64,000 nt of DNA. It comes from Pseudomonas cremoris (GTDB lineage Bacteria > Pseudomonadota > Gammaproteobacteria > Pseudomonadales > Pseudomonadaceae). Location of the stretch: positions 558,001 to 622,000 of the forward strand of contig NZ_JAAXCY010000001.1 in assembly GCF_014230465.1 (NCBI RefSeq). The letters are read 5' to 3'. Of this stretch, positions 56,268 to 64,000 are shown piece by piece. The number at the start of each line of letters is the position of its first letter. The stretch's first letter is position 1. Below the pieces are notes generated by a model, which searched no databases, had not been told where the DNA came from, and worked only from the letters and a program-made list of their open reading frames with translations. A program made the translations under genes and the position numbers.

Positions 56268-57218
56268 ATGCCAATGTCCGCCGTTCTCGAAAATACCGCC
56301 AAGGCCAAAAACCAAAAACAGTGGTTGGCCGGCCTGGTCACCAGCGTGATGTTCCTGATCGTGTGCCTGAGTTGGGGCACCACTTGGCTGGGCATCAAGA
56401 TTGCCGTGGAGAGCGTTCCGCCGCTCACATCCGCCGGCCTGCGCTTCCTGATCGCCTTCCCACTGTTCCTGTGTTTTGCCATGGTGCGCCGCGAGCCCAT
56501 CCTGTTCCCTCGTGAAAGCCGCTGGTTCTTTGTGTTCGTGACCCTTTCCTACTTCAGCGTTCCCTATTACCTGCTCAATTACGGCGAGATGCATGTCTCA
56601 TCCGGCCTCACTGCCCTGCTGTTCAGCTGCATGCCGGTCTTCATCCTGATTTTCTCCGCGCTGTTCCTGCGCGAACGCATCTACTTTTCCCAGGTGGTCG
56701 GTATCGGTATCGGCTTTGGCAGCCTGTACATGATCATCAAGAGCCAGGGCCTGCACCTGGACCACGCCGAGTTCTTCGGCGTGCTGGCGATCCTCACCGC
56801 CGCGATCATGCATGCCTTGTGCTACGTGATTACCAAGCAAAAAGGCAGCGCCATCAGTGTGATCACCTACAACACCCTGCCCATCGGCATCGCTGGGCTG
56901 ATGCTGTTTGTCGCCGGACTGTGGTTTGAAACACCGACCTTTGAAGCCATCACCCTGCGCTCCTGGGGGGCACTGTTCTATCTGGGGCTGGTGGCTTCGG
57001 TCGGCGGGTTCATCGTGTACTTCATGCTGCTCAAGCGTTTGAGCCCGATCATCCTGTCGTTCGTGTTCATCATCTTTCCGGTGTTCGCGGTGATCATCGG
57101 CGCCTGGTACGAAGGCGTAGCGATTTCCCGCGACCTGATGCTGTATTCGGCCATCCTGCTGGCCGGTTTTGCGATTACCAAGTTGCCGGTTGAAAAACTG
57201 CTGGCCAAGAAAAATTGA
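56268..57218 (+). CDS. EamA/DMT-family exporter, first gene of the sulfur operon
   Basis: 316-residue inner-membrane protein, two EamA repeats, about ten transmembrane helices (e.g. VTSVMFLIVCLSWGTTWLGI, LSYFSVPYYLLNYGEMHVSS). An ATG at 56268 with GGGAAG upstream is used; another ATG two codons later is possible. Members of this family export cysteine and O-acetylserine in E. coli (YdeD) or other amino acids, which fits the biosynthetic genes behind it. The product exported here is an inference. 26 bases separate it from the next gene. Confidence 0.9.
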   Translation: MPMSAVLENTAKAKNQKQWLAGLVTSVMFLIVCLSWGTTWLGIKIAVESVPPLTSAGLRFLIAFPLFLCFAMVRREPILFPRESRWFFVFVTLSYFSVPYYLLNYGEMHVSSGLTALLFSCMPVFILIFSALFLRERIYFSQVVGIGIGFGSLYMIIKSQGLHLDHAEFFGVLAILTAAIMHALCYVITKQKGSAISVITYNTLPIGIAGLMLFVAGLWFETPTFEAITLRSWGALFYLGLVASVGGFIVYFMLLKRLSPIILSFVFIIFPVFAVIIGAWYEGVAISRDLMLYSAILLAGFAITKLPVEKLLAKKN

Positions 57219-57244
57219 CCCTTCAACCACTACGCGAGAGAAAC

Positions 57245-59107
57245 ATGGACGTCCTCCGCCCAAAAGCCCTGGAACAGATCTACGCCCACGCCAGCCGCAG
57301 CTATCCCGAGGAATGCTGCGGCTTCGTCTTCGCCGATGGCAGTGTGTACCTGGGCAGCAATATCCAGAATGAGCTGCACCGCAAGAACCCCGAGATGTAC
57401 CCACGCAACGCGGCCAACGGCTACACGTTTGCGGTGGCCGACACCCTGCTGATGAACAAGGCGTTTCGCAGCGACAACCCGGTGGTGGTGATCTACCACT
57501 CCCACCCGGATGTCGGTGCCTATTTCAGCGACGAAGACCAGGACAAGGCGCTGTTCATGGGCGAACCGATCTACCCCGTCAGTTACCTGGTGGTAGACGT
57601 TCGCCAGGGCCAGGCCCTGGGTTCCAAGCTGTTTGCCTGGGACGGCAAGCATTTCGCCCTCAACCCTTTCAACGACCTGCACACGGAGTTGTCCATGAAC
57701 GCTGTCTCTTTCCCCGACATTCTGGTTCGCGTGGCCAAGCTGCCGGAATCGACCCTTGAGGGTACCGGATCGACATTGCGCGAAGTCATTGAAAACCTCT
57801 GCAGCAGCCACCCACAGTTGCGTCCGCACCTGTTCCACGAGAAAAACAACCAGCTCAAGGAGCACTTCCTGTTTACCGCCGAGGAAGCGCTGATCGACGC
57901 GGACGACCTGCTGCCCGAAAAAGCCAAGATCGAAGTGCTGCTCGCCACCTCGGGCGGCATCGACGTCGACACCTTGAGCAACGAAGAAGTACAGCGCTAC
58001 GTGCGCCACATCACCCTGCCCGGTGTCGGTCGTGAAGGCCAATTGAACCTCAAGAAAGCCAAGGTGCTGATCATCGGCACTGGCGGCCTGGGTTCGCCCA
58101 TCAGCCTGTACCTGGCGGCGGCCGGCATCGGCACCCTGGGCCTGGTGGACTTTGACGTGGTGGAAAGCAGCAACCTGCAGCGCCAGATCGTGCACGGCAA
58201 CAGCACCCTTGGCATGCCCAAGGTCGAGTCCGCCAAGCAACGCCTGCAAGACCTAAACCGACATATCCAGATCAACGCGCACGACACCGCCTTGAACGCC
58301 GACAACGCCCTGGACCTCGTGGGCGCCTACGACCTGGTGATCGACGGCACCGACAACTTCGACACCCGCTACCTGGTCAACGACGCCTGCGTGCAGCTGG
58401 GCAAACCCTTGGTGTACGGCGCCATCTACCGTTTCGACGGGCAGATCAGCGTCCTCAACTATAAAGGCGGGCCGTGCTACCGCTGCCTGTTCCCCAAGGC
58501 CCCGCCCGCTGAGCTGGCGCCCAATTGCAGCGCCGGCGGCGTGATCGGCGTGCTGCCCGGCGTGGTCGGAATGATCCAGGCCACCGAGGCAATCAAGCTG
58601 CTGATCGGCATTGGTGAGCCGCTGTCCGGCCGCCTGATGCGCTTCGATGCGCTGGCGATGAAATTCAGCGAGATCCGCTTCAAGCGCCGTACCGACTGCC
58701 CGTGCTGCTCGGAACTGCGCCACAGCGAAACCCAGGCGCCGGCGGTGTGCGCCGATGCCGTGCCGAGCCAGCCGTCACTGGCCGAAGAGCGCTACATCAA
58801 GCCCCGCGTGCTCAAGCAATTGCTCGAACACCCACGCAGCGCCGACGTGCTGCTGGACGTACGCGATGCCAGCGAACTGGAAGTGTGCAAGTTGCCGGGC
58901 GTGGTGCACATCCCGCTGGCCGAACTGGATGGGCAACTCGACAGCCTCAGCCGGGACAACACCCATTACCTGATCTGCTATGCCGGTACCCGCGCCGAGC
59001 AGGCCGCCAGCACGCTGCTGGCGGCAGGTTTTGCCAACACCAAAGTCCTGCAAGGTGGCATGAAACATTGGGTTCGCGACGTCGAACCCGACATGCCTTT
59101 GTACTGA
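57245..59107 (+). CDS. JAMM protease-ubiquitin-like carrier-E1-rhodanese fusion protein
   Basis: 620 residues holding a complete sulfur-carrier system. Residues 1-145 are a JAMM/Mec+ metalloprotease (E23, H85, H87, S95, D98 in YHSHPDVGAYFSDED). Residues 151-238 are a MoaD/ThiS-like beta-grasp domain (LREVIENLCSSHPQLRPHLF ... KIEVLLATSGG) ending in G237-G238. Residues 245-490 are a ThiF/MoeB-type adenylating domain (GTGGLGSP at 278-285; zinc cysteines C411, C414, C485, C488; candidate catalytic C428). Residues 515-620 are a rhodanese with C578 in CYAGTR. Known family logic: E1 adenylates the carrier C terminus, rhodanese adds sulfur, a synthase uses the thiocarboxylate, and the JAMM protease releases the amino acid. 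A strong internal start (GGAG, then ATG at 57695) sits at the JAMM/carrier boundary. Confidence 0.93.
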   Translation: MDVLRPKALEQIYAHASRSYPEECCGFVFADGSVYLGSNIQNELHRKNPEMYPRNAANGYTFAVADTLLMNKAFRSDNPVVVIYHSHPDVGAYFSDEDQDKALFMGEPIYPVSYLVVDVRQGQALGSKLFAWDGKHFALNPFNDLHTELSMNAVSFPDILVRVAKLPESTLEGTGSTLREVIENLCSSHPQLRPHLFHEKNNQLKEHFLFTAEEALIDADDLLPEKAKIEVLLATSGGIDVDTLSNEEVQRYVRHITLPGVGREGQLNLKKAKVLIIGTGGLGSPISLYLAAAGIGTLGLVDFDVVESSNLQRQIVHGNSTLGMPKVESAKQRLQDLNRHIQINAHDTALNADNALDLVGAYDLVIDGTDNFDTRYLVNDACVQLGKPLVYGAIYRFDGQISVLNYKGGPCYRCLFPKAPPAELAPNCSAGGVIGVLPGVVGMIQATEAIKLLIGIGEPLSGRLMRFDALAMKFSEIRFKRRTDCPCCSELRHSETQAPAVCADAVPSQPSLAEERYIKPRVLKQLLEHPRSADVLLDVRDASELEVCKLPGVVHIPLAELDGQLDSLSRDNTHYLICYAGTRAEQAASTLLAAGFANTKVLQGGMKHWVRDVEPDMPLY

Positions 59108-59116
59108 CCTCCGGCC

Positions 59117-60046
59117 ATGGGCTCCTACCTGATGCTGCATAACTCTATTCTCGACGCCATCGGCCACACGCCGATCGTGCGCCTGGCGCAGTTTTCCGAA
59201 GACCTCGGCATCGAGGTCTACGCCAAGCTGGAATCCCTCAACCCCGGCGGCAGCCACAAGGCGCGCATCGCCTTGGGCATGATCCTCGACGCCGAGCGCC
59301 GGGGCGTGCTGATCCGCGACTCCGGGCAAACCATCATCGAACCCAGCGGCGGCAACACCGGCATCGGCCTGGTGATGGCCGGCAATGTGCTGGGCTACAA
59401 GGTGGTGCTGGTGATCCCCGACAACTACAGCCCTGAAAAACAAAAATTGCTGCGCCTGTACGGGGCCAAGGTGGTGCTGTCGGACAGCCGCCTGGGCAAC
59501 AACTCCCATGGCGAAAAGTGCATGGAACTGCAGCTGGAAAACCCCAGCTTCGTGATGCTCAACCAGCAGCGCAATGGCGCCAACCCGCAGACCCACCGCG
59601 ACACCACCGCACGGGAAATCATCCGCGCCTTTGGCGAGCGTCGCGTGGACTATTTCGTCAGCGGCATTGGCACCGGCGGGCATATCACCGGCATCGGTGA
59701 AACCTTGAAAGCGACCTGGCCAGCCGTGCGCGTCATGGGTGTGGAACCGGAGGAATGCGACCTGCTGAAAAACCAGCACGCACCGCACCATATCCAGGGC
59801 CTGTCGATCGGCCTGATTCCGAGCATCCTCAACCTGGACGTGATCGACGGCATGCTCAAGGTCTCGCGCCAGGAGTGCATCGACATGATGAAACGCATCA
59901 TGCGCACCGACGCCATCAGCCTGGGCCTGTCCTCTGCCGCCAACATGGTGGCCATCGCCAAGCTCGCCCCCGAATTGCCGCCCGAAACGGTGGTGTTGAC
60001 CATGGTCTACGACAATGCCGACAGCTACCTGCCCAGTTTCGAATAA
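59117..60046 (+). CDS. Cysteine synthase-like PLP enzyme (CysM/CysK family)
   Basis: 309 residues from the ATG at 59117, 9 bases after the fusion gene. A start at 59132 (MLHNSILDAIG) would remove five residues and neither has a strong ribosome binding site. PLP lysine K48 in NPGGSHKARIA, substrate loop EPSGGNTGIGL, phosphate-binding SGIGTGGHITGIGETLK. The NPGGS motif is closer to CysM than to CysK. By analogy with mycobacterial CysM it would transfer the carrier-bound sulfur to an activated serine. A different sulfur- or nitrogen-containing amino acid cannot be excluded. Confidence 0.9.
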   Translation: MGSYLMLHNSILDAIGHTPIVRLAQFSEDLGIEVYAKLESLNPGGSHKARIALGMILDAERRGVLIRDSGQTIIEPSGGNTGIGLVMAGNVLGYKVVLVIPDNYSPEKQKLLRLYGAKVVLSDSRLGNNSHGEKCMELQLENPSFVMLNQQRNGANPQTHRDTTAREIIRAFGERRVDYFVSGIGTGGHITGIGETLKATWPAVRVMGVEPEECDLLKNQHAPHHIQGLSIGLIPSILNLDVIDGMLKVSRQECIDMMKRIMRTDAISLGLSSAANMVAIAKLAPELPPETVVLTMVYDNADSYLPSFE

Positions 60047-60083
60047 GCGGTATTCCAACAAACCAGAATGCGGGGGTGCCTCC

Positions 60084-61076
60084 ATGAGCGGTTTTATCGA
60101 CATGCAACAGCTGCACGATGAGTTGCTCACCCACCTCATCACCACCCTCACGCCGGCGCAGATGAAGCAGTTGGAACCGCACCTCGCGCCGCTGATCCAG
60201 AACGCCGCGCAGGCGGTGGCCGAAGACCTGATCGCCTACGCTTACCGCGACCCGGCATCCCGTGGGCGTGGGGAGCTGATCCTGGAGTCCTATGCCTCGT
60301 TCAAGGCGGTGCTGTATTACCGCTTGGCGCACTTGGTGTGGAATTTCCCCGACCAGACCAACGGGGTGTTTTCGCGCATGGCGCTCAAGCTGAGCAACCA
60401 GGGCAAGATCCTCTCCGGCGCCGAGATCCACCCGGCAGCCCGCATTGGTCGGCGCTTTGTGCTCGACCACGGCTACGGCACGGTGATCGGTGAAACCTGC
60501 GAGATCGGCAACGACTGCTACATCCTCTGCGGCGTGACGCTCGGCGCCCGAGGCATCGCCAACAACCCCGACGGCAAGCGCCACCCGCGCCTGGGCAACA
60601 ACGTCGAGGTCGGCTCCGGCGCACGCGTGCTGGGTTACGTGCTGATCGGCGACAACGTGTTTATCAGCCCTTCCTGCGTGATCACTCAAGACGTGCCGGC
60701 CGGCACCAAGGTCAAGGTGGTGAACCAGGTCCAGCTGCAGAAAAACGATGAATCAGAGCACAGCAACTACCTCGGCGCTTTCGCCCTCGACGAGCGTTTG
60801 CACGTGGTCGGCGAGATCAACGCCAGTCACAAGGTCACGGTGCTGGACGCCGATTTCCACCCCTTGCAAGGGCTGATGCTGGAGCCCACGGTGAAGGAGC
60901 GCCACCACCTGCAATTTCGTCTGCATCGCGTGGAGTCAGGCAACCACCTGCCGCGCCTGCCGCTGAACCTGAAAGTGTGCGGCCCGGAATTTGAAATCAC
61001 CCTGCTATCCCCCCCTGGCTTGAGTGCAATGGTGCGTTCCCTGATGCAAGCCAGCCCATTGACTGTCGGAGGTTGA
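60084..61076 (+). CDS. Serine acetyltransferase with extra C-terminal domain
   Basis: 330 residues from the ATG at 60084 (GGGGGTG upstream). Residues about 10-105 are the helical N-terminal domain and 110-205 the left-handed beta-helix of hexapeptide repeats, with the catalytic D128-H129 in LDHGYGTVIGE. This is the EpsC/CysE-type enzyme that makes O-acetylserine, the substrate of the upstream synthase. After the hexapeptide part there is an extension of about 105 residues (225-330) that I do not recognise, containing ADFHPLQGLMLEPTVKERHH. It replaces the short CysE tail that normally binds cysteine synthase. Confidence 0.88.
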   Translation: MSGFIDMQQLHDELLTHLITTLTPAQMKQLEPHLAPLIQNAAQAVAEDLIAYAYRDPASRGRGELILESYASFKAVLYYRLAHLVWNFPDQTNGVFSRMALKLSNQGKILSGAEIHPAARIGRRFVLDHGYGTVIGETCEIGNDCYILCGVTLGARGIANNPDGKRHPRLGNNVEVGSGARVLGYVLIGDNVFISPSCVITQDVPAGTKVKVVNQVQLQKNDESEHSNYLGAFALDERLHVVGEINASHKVTVLDADFHPLQGLMLEPTVKERHHLQFRLHRVESGNHLPRLPLNLKVCGPEFEITLLSPPGLSAMVRSLMQASPLTVGG

Positions 61077-61078
61077 AC

Positions 61079-61807
61079 ATGTCTGTGCACACCATGGAAA
61101 CCCTGGCGCTGTTCGATAGCGCGCCCTACCAGAACGCCTTCAGCGCCCGGGTGATCGCCGTCAGCGAACACGGCGTCGCGCTGGAACACACGTTGTTCTA
61201 TCCCACTGGCGGCGGGCAGCCGGGCGACACCGGCCACCTCACGCTGGCCGACGGCACGCGGGTTGAAGTGACCGGCACGGTACGCGACCCGGTACTGCGC
61301 TCGATCATCTGGCACCAGGTGGAACAGTGGCCGGCGCAGTTGGCTGCCGGCGCGCAGGTGGATGCGGGTATCGATTGGGAGCGGCGCTACCAACACATGA
61401 AGATGCACACCTGCTTGCACCTGCTGTGTTCGCTCATCGACGCTCCGGTCACCGGTTGCAGCATCAGTGCCGACAAAGGCCGCCTGGATTTCGACTTGCC
61501 GGAAATGACCCTCGACAAAGACAGCCTCACCCGTGACCTGAACGCGCTGATCGAGCAAGCCCATACGGTCAAGACCCTGTCGATGCCCGCCTCCGAGTAT
61601 TCCACCCTGCTGCAGATAACCCGCACCCAGGCGGTCGCGCCTCCGGTGGTCCAAGGCTCGGTCCGGGTCATCGAGATCAGCGGTATCGATATACAACCAT
61701 GCGGCGGTACCCACGTCACCAACACCGAGGAAATCGGCCGGGTGTTCTGCGAGAAAATCGAGAAGAAGAGCAAGCACAACCGCCGGGTAATCCTGCGGTT
61801 TGAATAA
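61079..61807 (+). CDS. AlaX-type alanyl-tRNA editing protein
   Basis: 242 residues from the ATG at 61079, 2 bases after the previous stop and with GGAGG 6 bases upstream. It matches the free-standing editing domain of alanyl-tRNA synthetase: TLFYPTGGGQPGDTGHL near the N terminus and the zinc ligands H110, H114 (HTCLH), C208 and H212 (CGGTH). These proteins hydrolyse wrongly charged tRNA, classically Ser- or Gly-tRNA(Ala). Its place as last gene of a sulfur amino-acid operon suggests it protects translation from the operon's product or from excess serine/cysteine, but that is inference. Confidence 0.9.
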   Translation: MSVHTMETLALFDSAPYQNAFSARVIAVSEHGVALEHTLFYPTGGGQPGDTGHLTLADGTRVEVTGTVRDPVLRSIIWHQVEQWPAQLAAGAQVDAGIDWERRYQHMKMHTCLHLLCSLIDAPVTGCSISADKGRLDFDLPEMTLDKDSLTRDLNALIEQAHTVKTLSMPASEYSTLLQITRTQAVAPPVVQGSVRVIEISGIDIQPCGGTHVTNTEEIGRVFCEKIEKKSKHNRRVILRFE

Positions 61808-62049
61808 CCGCCGGGCAACAGCTGGGGCGACCGCGCCCTGGCTGCGTTTCGTACAGCAAACTGACAGCAAATTTATGTGCTTGTAACATTCAGAAACGTA
61901 CAATCCCGCCTGCAGCCATCCCCCTGATGTGCAGCCACCTGACTCATGGAAAAAGAGCGTCCGCCCATTCTCGGTGGGGCTTTCGAACAGAAGCTAAGCT
62001 CACCCCCATCGCATCTCTTAGAACCTGAACGCTGCAGGAATGACTGCCT

Positions 62050-63795
62050 ATGAACAAAGTGTTCCGCCACTACATCCCGGCGTCCACATTGCGCTTGCTG
62101 CCCAACCGCTGGGATTTGGTTGCCCTGCCGCTGGTAATCGGCTTTCTACTGTTTTTCTCGATCACTGCCCGTGAAACCTGGGCTCCCATCGACACCCTGC
62201 AGAGCGAAATCATTTCCCTCGACCCGGCCAACCTGCCGGAGTACGCGATGCGCACCACCCTACGCATGCTCGCAGCGATGTTTGCGGCGCTGGTTTTCAC
62301 CCTGTTGTATGGCACCTTGGCGGCCAAAAGCCGGCGCGCCGAGAAGCTGCTGGTGCCGGTGCTCGACATCCTGCAATCGGTGCCGGTGCTCGGTTACATC
62401 TCCTTTACGGTGACGTTTTTCCTGCTGCTGTTCCCCGGGCGCGTGCTCGGTGCCGAGTTCGCGGCGATCTTTGCGATCTTCACCAGCCAAGCCTGGAACA
62501 TGACGTTCAGCTTCTACCAGTCGCTGCGCATGCTGCCTCACGACCTGGTGGAAGTGTCCACCAACCTGCGGCTGTCGGGCTGGCAGAAGTTCTGGAAACT
62601 CGACGTGCCCTTCGCCATGCCCGGGCTGGTGTGGAACATGATGATGAGCATGTCCGGCGGCTGGTTCTTCGTGGTCGCATCCGAAGCCATTACCGTCGGC
62701 GACAAAACCATCACCCTGCCCGGCGTGGGTTCGTACCTGGCCCTGGCCATTGCCCAGAAAGACTTGCACGCCGTGGGTTACGTGATTCTGGCGATGATCG
62801 CGGTGATCCTGATCTACGACCAGTTCCTGTTCCGCCCGCTGGTGGCCTGGGCCGACAAGTTCCGCATGGAAACCACCGCCTCCCAAGGCGCTGCGCCACA
62901 GTCCTGGGTGCTGAACCTGATCCAGCGCACGCGCATGGTCCAACGCATCTTGCGCCCGATCACCCGCACCATCAGCCGGATTGGCAACAAGCGCTTCAGC
63001 CTGGCAGGCGGTGCGTTCAAGGCATTGCCGGCAGAAACGCCGGCAGCCTCGAAGGTGATCGACTGGGCATGGGGCAGCCTGATCGCCTTGATGGCCGCCT
63101 ATGCGCTGTACCACATCGTGCTGTACGTCGGCACGGAAGTAGGCCTGGCCGAAGTTGGCCACGTGCTGGTGTTGGGCCTGATCACCTTGTTGCGGGTCGC
63201 GGGGCTGATCCTGATCGCGTCGCTGATCTGGGTGCCCCTAGGCGTGATGATCGGCCTGCGTCCCAAACTGGCGGAAAAGATTCAGCCGTTGGCGCAGTTT
63301 CTCGCGGCGTTCCCGGCCAACCTGCTGTTCCCGGTGTTCGTCATCGTGATCCTGCACTACAAACTCAACCCGGATATCTGGCTGAGCCCACTGATCGTGC
63401 TGGGCACCCAGTGGTACATCCTGTTCAACGTCGTCGCCGGTGCCAGCGCCTTCCCCAACGACTTCAAGGAAGCCGCCGCCAACTTCCGCATTCGCGGCTG
63501 GCTGTGGTGGCGCAAAGTGATGCTGCCGGGCATTTTCCCGTACTACGTCACCGGCGCGATCACCGCCTCAGGCGGTGCGTGGAACGCCAGCATCGTTTCC
63601 GAGTACGTGTCGTGGGGCCAGGACACCGTGGTCGCCCATGGCCTGGGCGCCTACATCGCACAAACCACCGCCGCCGGCGACTTCCCCAAAATCGCCCTGG
63701 GCGTGGTGGTGATGTCGATCTTTGTGGTGGCCTTCAACCGTGCGGTCTGGCGGCCGATGTACGCCATGGCTGAAAACAAACTGCGTCTGAATTGA
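62050..63795 (+). CDS. ABC transporter permease, duplicated (anion/nitrate/sulfonate type)
   Basis: 581-residue inner-membrane protein made of two tandem BPD-type permease domains (about 60-270 and 350-575), each with the EAA loop (NLRLSGWQKFWKLDVPFAMP and NFRIRGWLWWRKVMLPGIFP). This one-chain double permease belongs to the anion-transport group related to nitrate/sulfonate/bicarbonate importers. The ATPase gene follows directly. No periplasmic binding protein is in the window. The 240 bases upstream hold no gene and must contain its promoter. Confidence 0.9.
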   Translation: MNKVFRHYIPASTLRLLPNRWDLVALPLVIGFLLFFSITARETWAPIDTLQSEIISLDPANLPEYAMRTTLRMLAAMFAALVFTLLYGTLAAKSRRAEKLLVPVLDILQSVPVLGYISFTVTFFLLLFPGRVLGAEFAAIFAIFTSQAWNMTFSFYQSLRMLPHDLVEVSTNLRLSGWQKFWKLDVPFAMPGLVWNMMMSMSGGWFFVVASEAITVGDKTITLPGVGSYLALAIAQKDLHAVGYVILAMIAVILIYDQFLFRPLVAWADKFRMETTASQGAAPQSWVLNLIQRTRMVQRILRPITRTISRIGNKRFSLAGGAFKALPAETPAASKVIDWAWGSLIALMAAYALYHIVLYVGTEVGLAEVGHVLVLGLITLLRVAGLILIASLIWVPLGVMIGLRPKLAEKIQPLAQFLAAFPANLLFPVFVIVILHYKLNPDIWLSPLIVLGTQWYILFNVVAGASAFPNDFKEAAANFRIRGWLWWRKVMLPGIFPYYVTGAITASGGAWNASIVSEYVSWGQDTVVAHGLGAYIAQTTAAGDFPKIALGVVVMSIFVVAFNRAVWRPMYAMAENKLRLN

Positions 63796-63809
63796 TGGGA
63801 TTCACCGTG

Positions 63810-64000
63810 ATGAGTACTTCTATCGAACACACTGCAGGCACCCCGGAAATCTACGCGTTGAAAAACGTCAACCGGGTGTTTGGCAAAGGCAAAGACGAGC
63901 TGCAAGTACTCAGCGGCGTCGACCTGAGCCTGCATGAAGGCGAGATCGTAGGCATGCTAGGGCGCTCCGGCTCCGGCAAGTCCACCTTGCTGCGCATTAT
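63810..64000 (+). CDS. ABC transporter ATP-binding protein, N-terminal part (runs off right edge)
   Basis: First 63 codons of an ATPase with Walker A GRSGSGKST close to the window end (MLGRSGSGKSTLLRI). The ATG at 63810 is preferred; an in-frame ATG at 63795 overlaps the permease stop (TGATG) and is an alternative. The start of the fold, EIYALKNVNRVFGKGKDELQ, is typical of nitrate/sulfonate-type ATPases. Partner of the permease just upstream. The C terminus is outside the window. Confidence 0.9.
   Translation, partial: MSTSIEHTAGTPEIYALKNVNRVFGKGKDELQVLSGVDLSLHEGEIVGMLGRSGSGKSTLLRI

Noticed and set aside
61946..62053. A 35-codon frame ending on the ATG of the ABC permease (possible leader peptide)
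   Set aside because: It has no ribosome binding site and no obvious regulatory codon run; the overlap with the permease start can easily be chance.

Overview
The window is chromosomal DNA from a member of the Pseudomonas fluorescens group. Three things point there. The core genes have pseudomonad arrangements (dnaX-ybaB, zipA-ligA next to smc, and the run ppsR/ppsA-esterase-rraA-cmaX-crfX-cmpX-sigX-oprF). The base composition is GC-rich. The intergenic gaps carry the two REP/REPIN families typical of P. fluorescens SBW25-like genomes, one built on GTGGGAGCGGGCTTGCTCGCGA and one on GTAGTGAGCGGGCTTGCCCC. I see no tRNA, rRNA, CRISPR array, insertion sequence or prophage. One stable RNA gene is present, the 4.5S SRP RNA.

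Layout. 1-6.4 kb: anr, apt, recR, an MDR-family oxidoreductase, ybaB and dnaX. 6.4-12 kb: accessory genes (a periplasmic solute-binding protein, a DMT exporter with a divergent LysR regulator, two unknown lipoproteins, ffs, a zinc metallopeptidase). 12.2-20 kb: ligA, zipA, smc and a GntR regulator. 20.2-28.7 kb: purine catabolism (xdhA-xdhB-xdhC-guaD), a second GntR regulator and a BenE-type transporter. 28.7-37.6 kb: yggL, dacB, a diguanylate cyclase, rlmKL, rmf with its structured leader, and pyrD. 37.7-40.2 kb: an orphan trio resembling SPI-1 type III secretion genes (IagB-like transglycosylase, HilA-like winged-helix regulator, InvG/SctC-like secretin) without any other apparatus gene. 40.3-45.4 kb: nitrate-assimilation control genes (nasS, nasT, nitrate transporter, PP2C-kinase fusion) with two sigma-54 promoters and a clear ANTAR-type antitermination leader. 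45.5-54.6 kb: the oprF-sigX envelope-stress block, then ppsA/ppsR. 54.7-61.8 kb: a MocR-controlled sulfur amino-acid operon. 61.8-64 kb: an anion-type ABC transporter, cut by the window edge.

The most unusual region is 54.7-61.8 kb. One 620-residue protein contains, in order, a JAMM protease, a MoaD/ThiS-like ubiquitin fold ending in an internal Gly-Gly, an E1/MoeB-like activating domain and a rhodanese. It is followed by a cysteine-synthase-like enzyme, a serine acetyltransferase with an extra C-terminal domain and an AlaX-type tRNA-editing protein, and preceded by a DMT exporter and a divergent MocR regulator. Together they look like a self-contained version of the mycobacterial Mec+/CysO/MoeZ/CysM route, with export and tRNA proofreading added. 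A catch in the architecture is that the Gly-Gly is internal and would have to be freed, presumably by the JAMM domain, before the E1 domain could activate it.

Other points of interest are the nasA leader, where a sigma-54 promoter starts transcription just before two hexaloop hairpins and an overlapping terminator; the absence of nirB-nirD-nitrate reductase-cobA between the kinase gene and oprF, where P. aeruginosa has them; and a REPIN that supplies the stop codons of two convergent genes.
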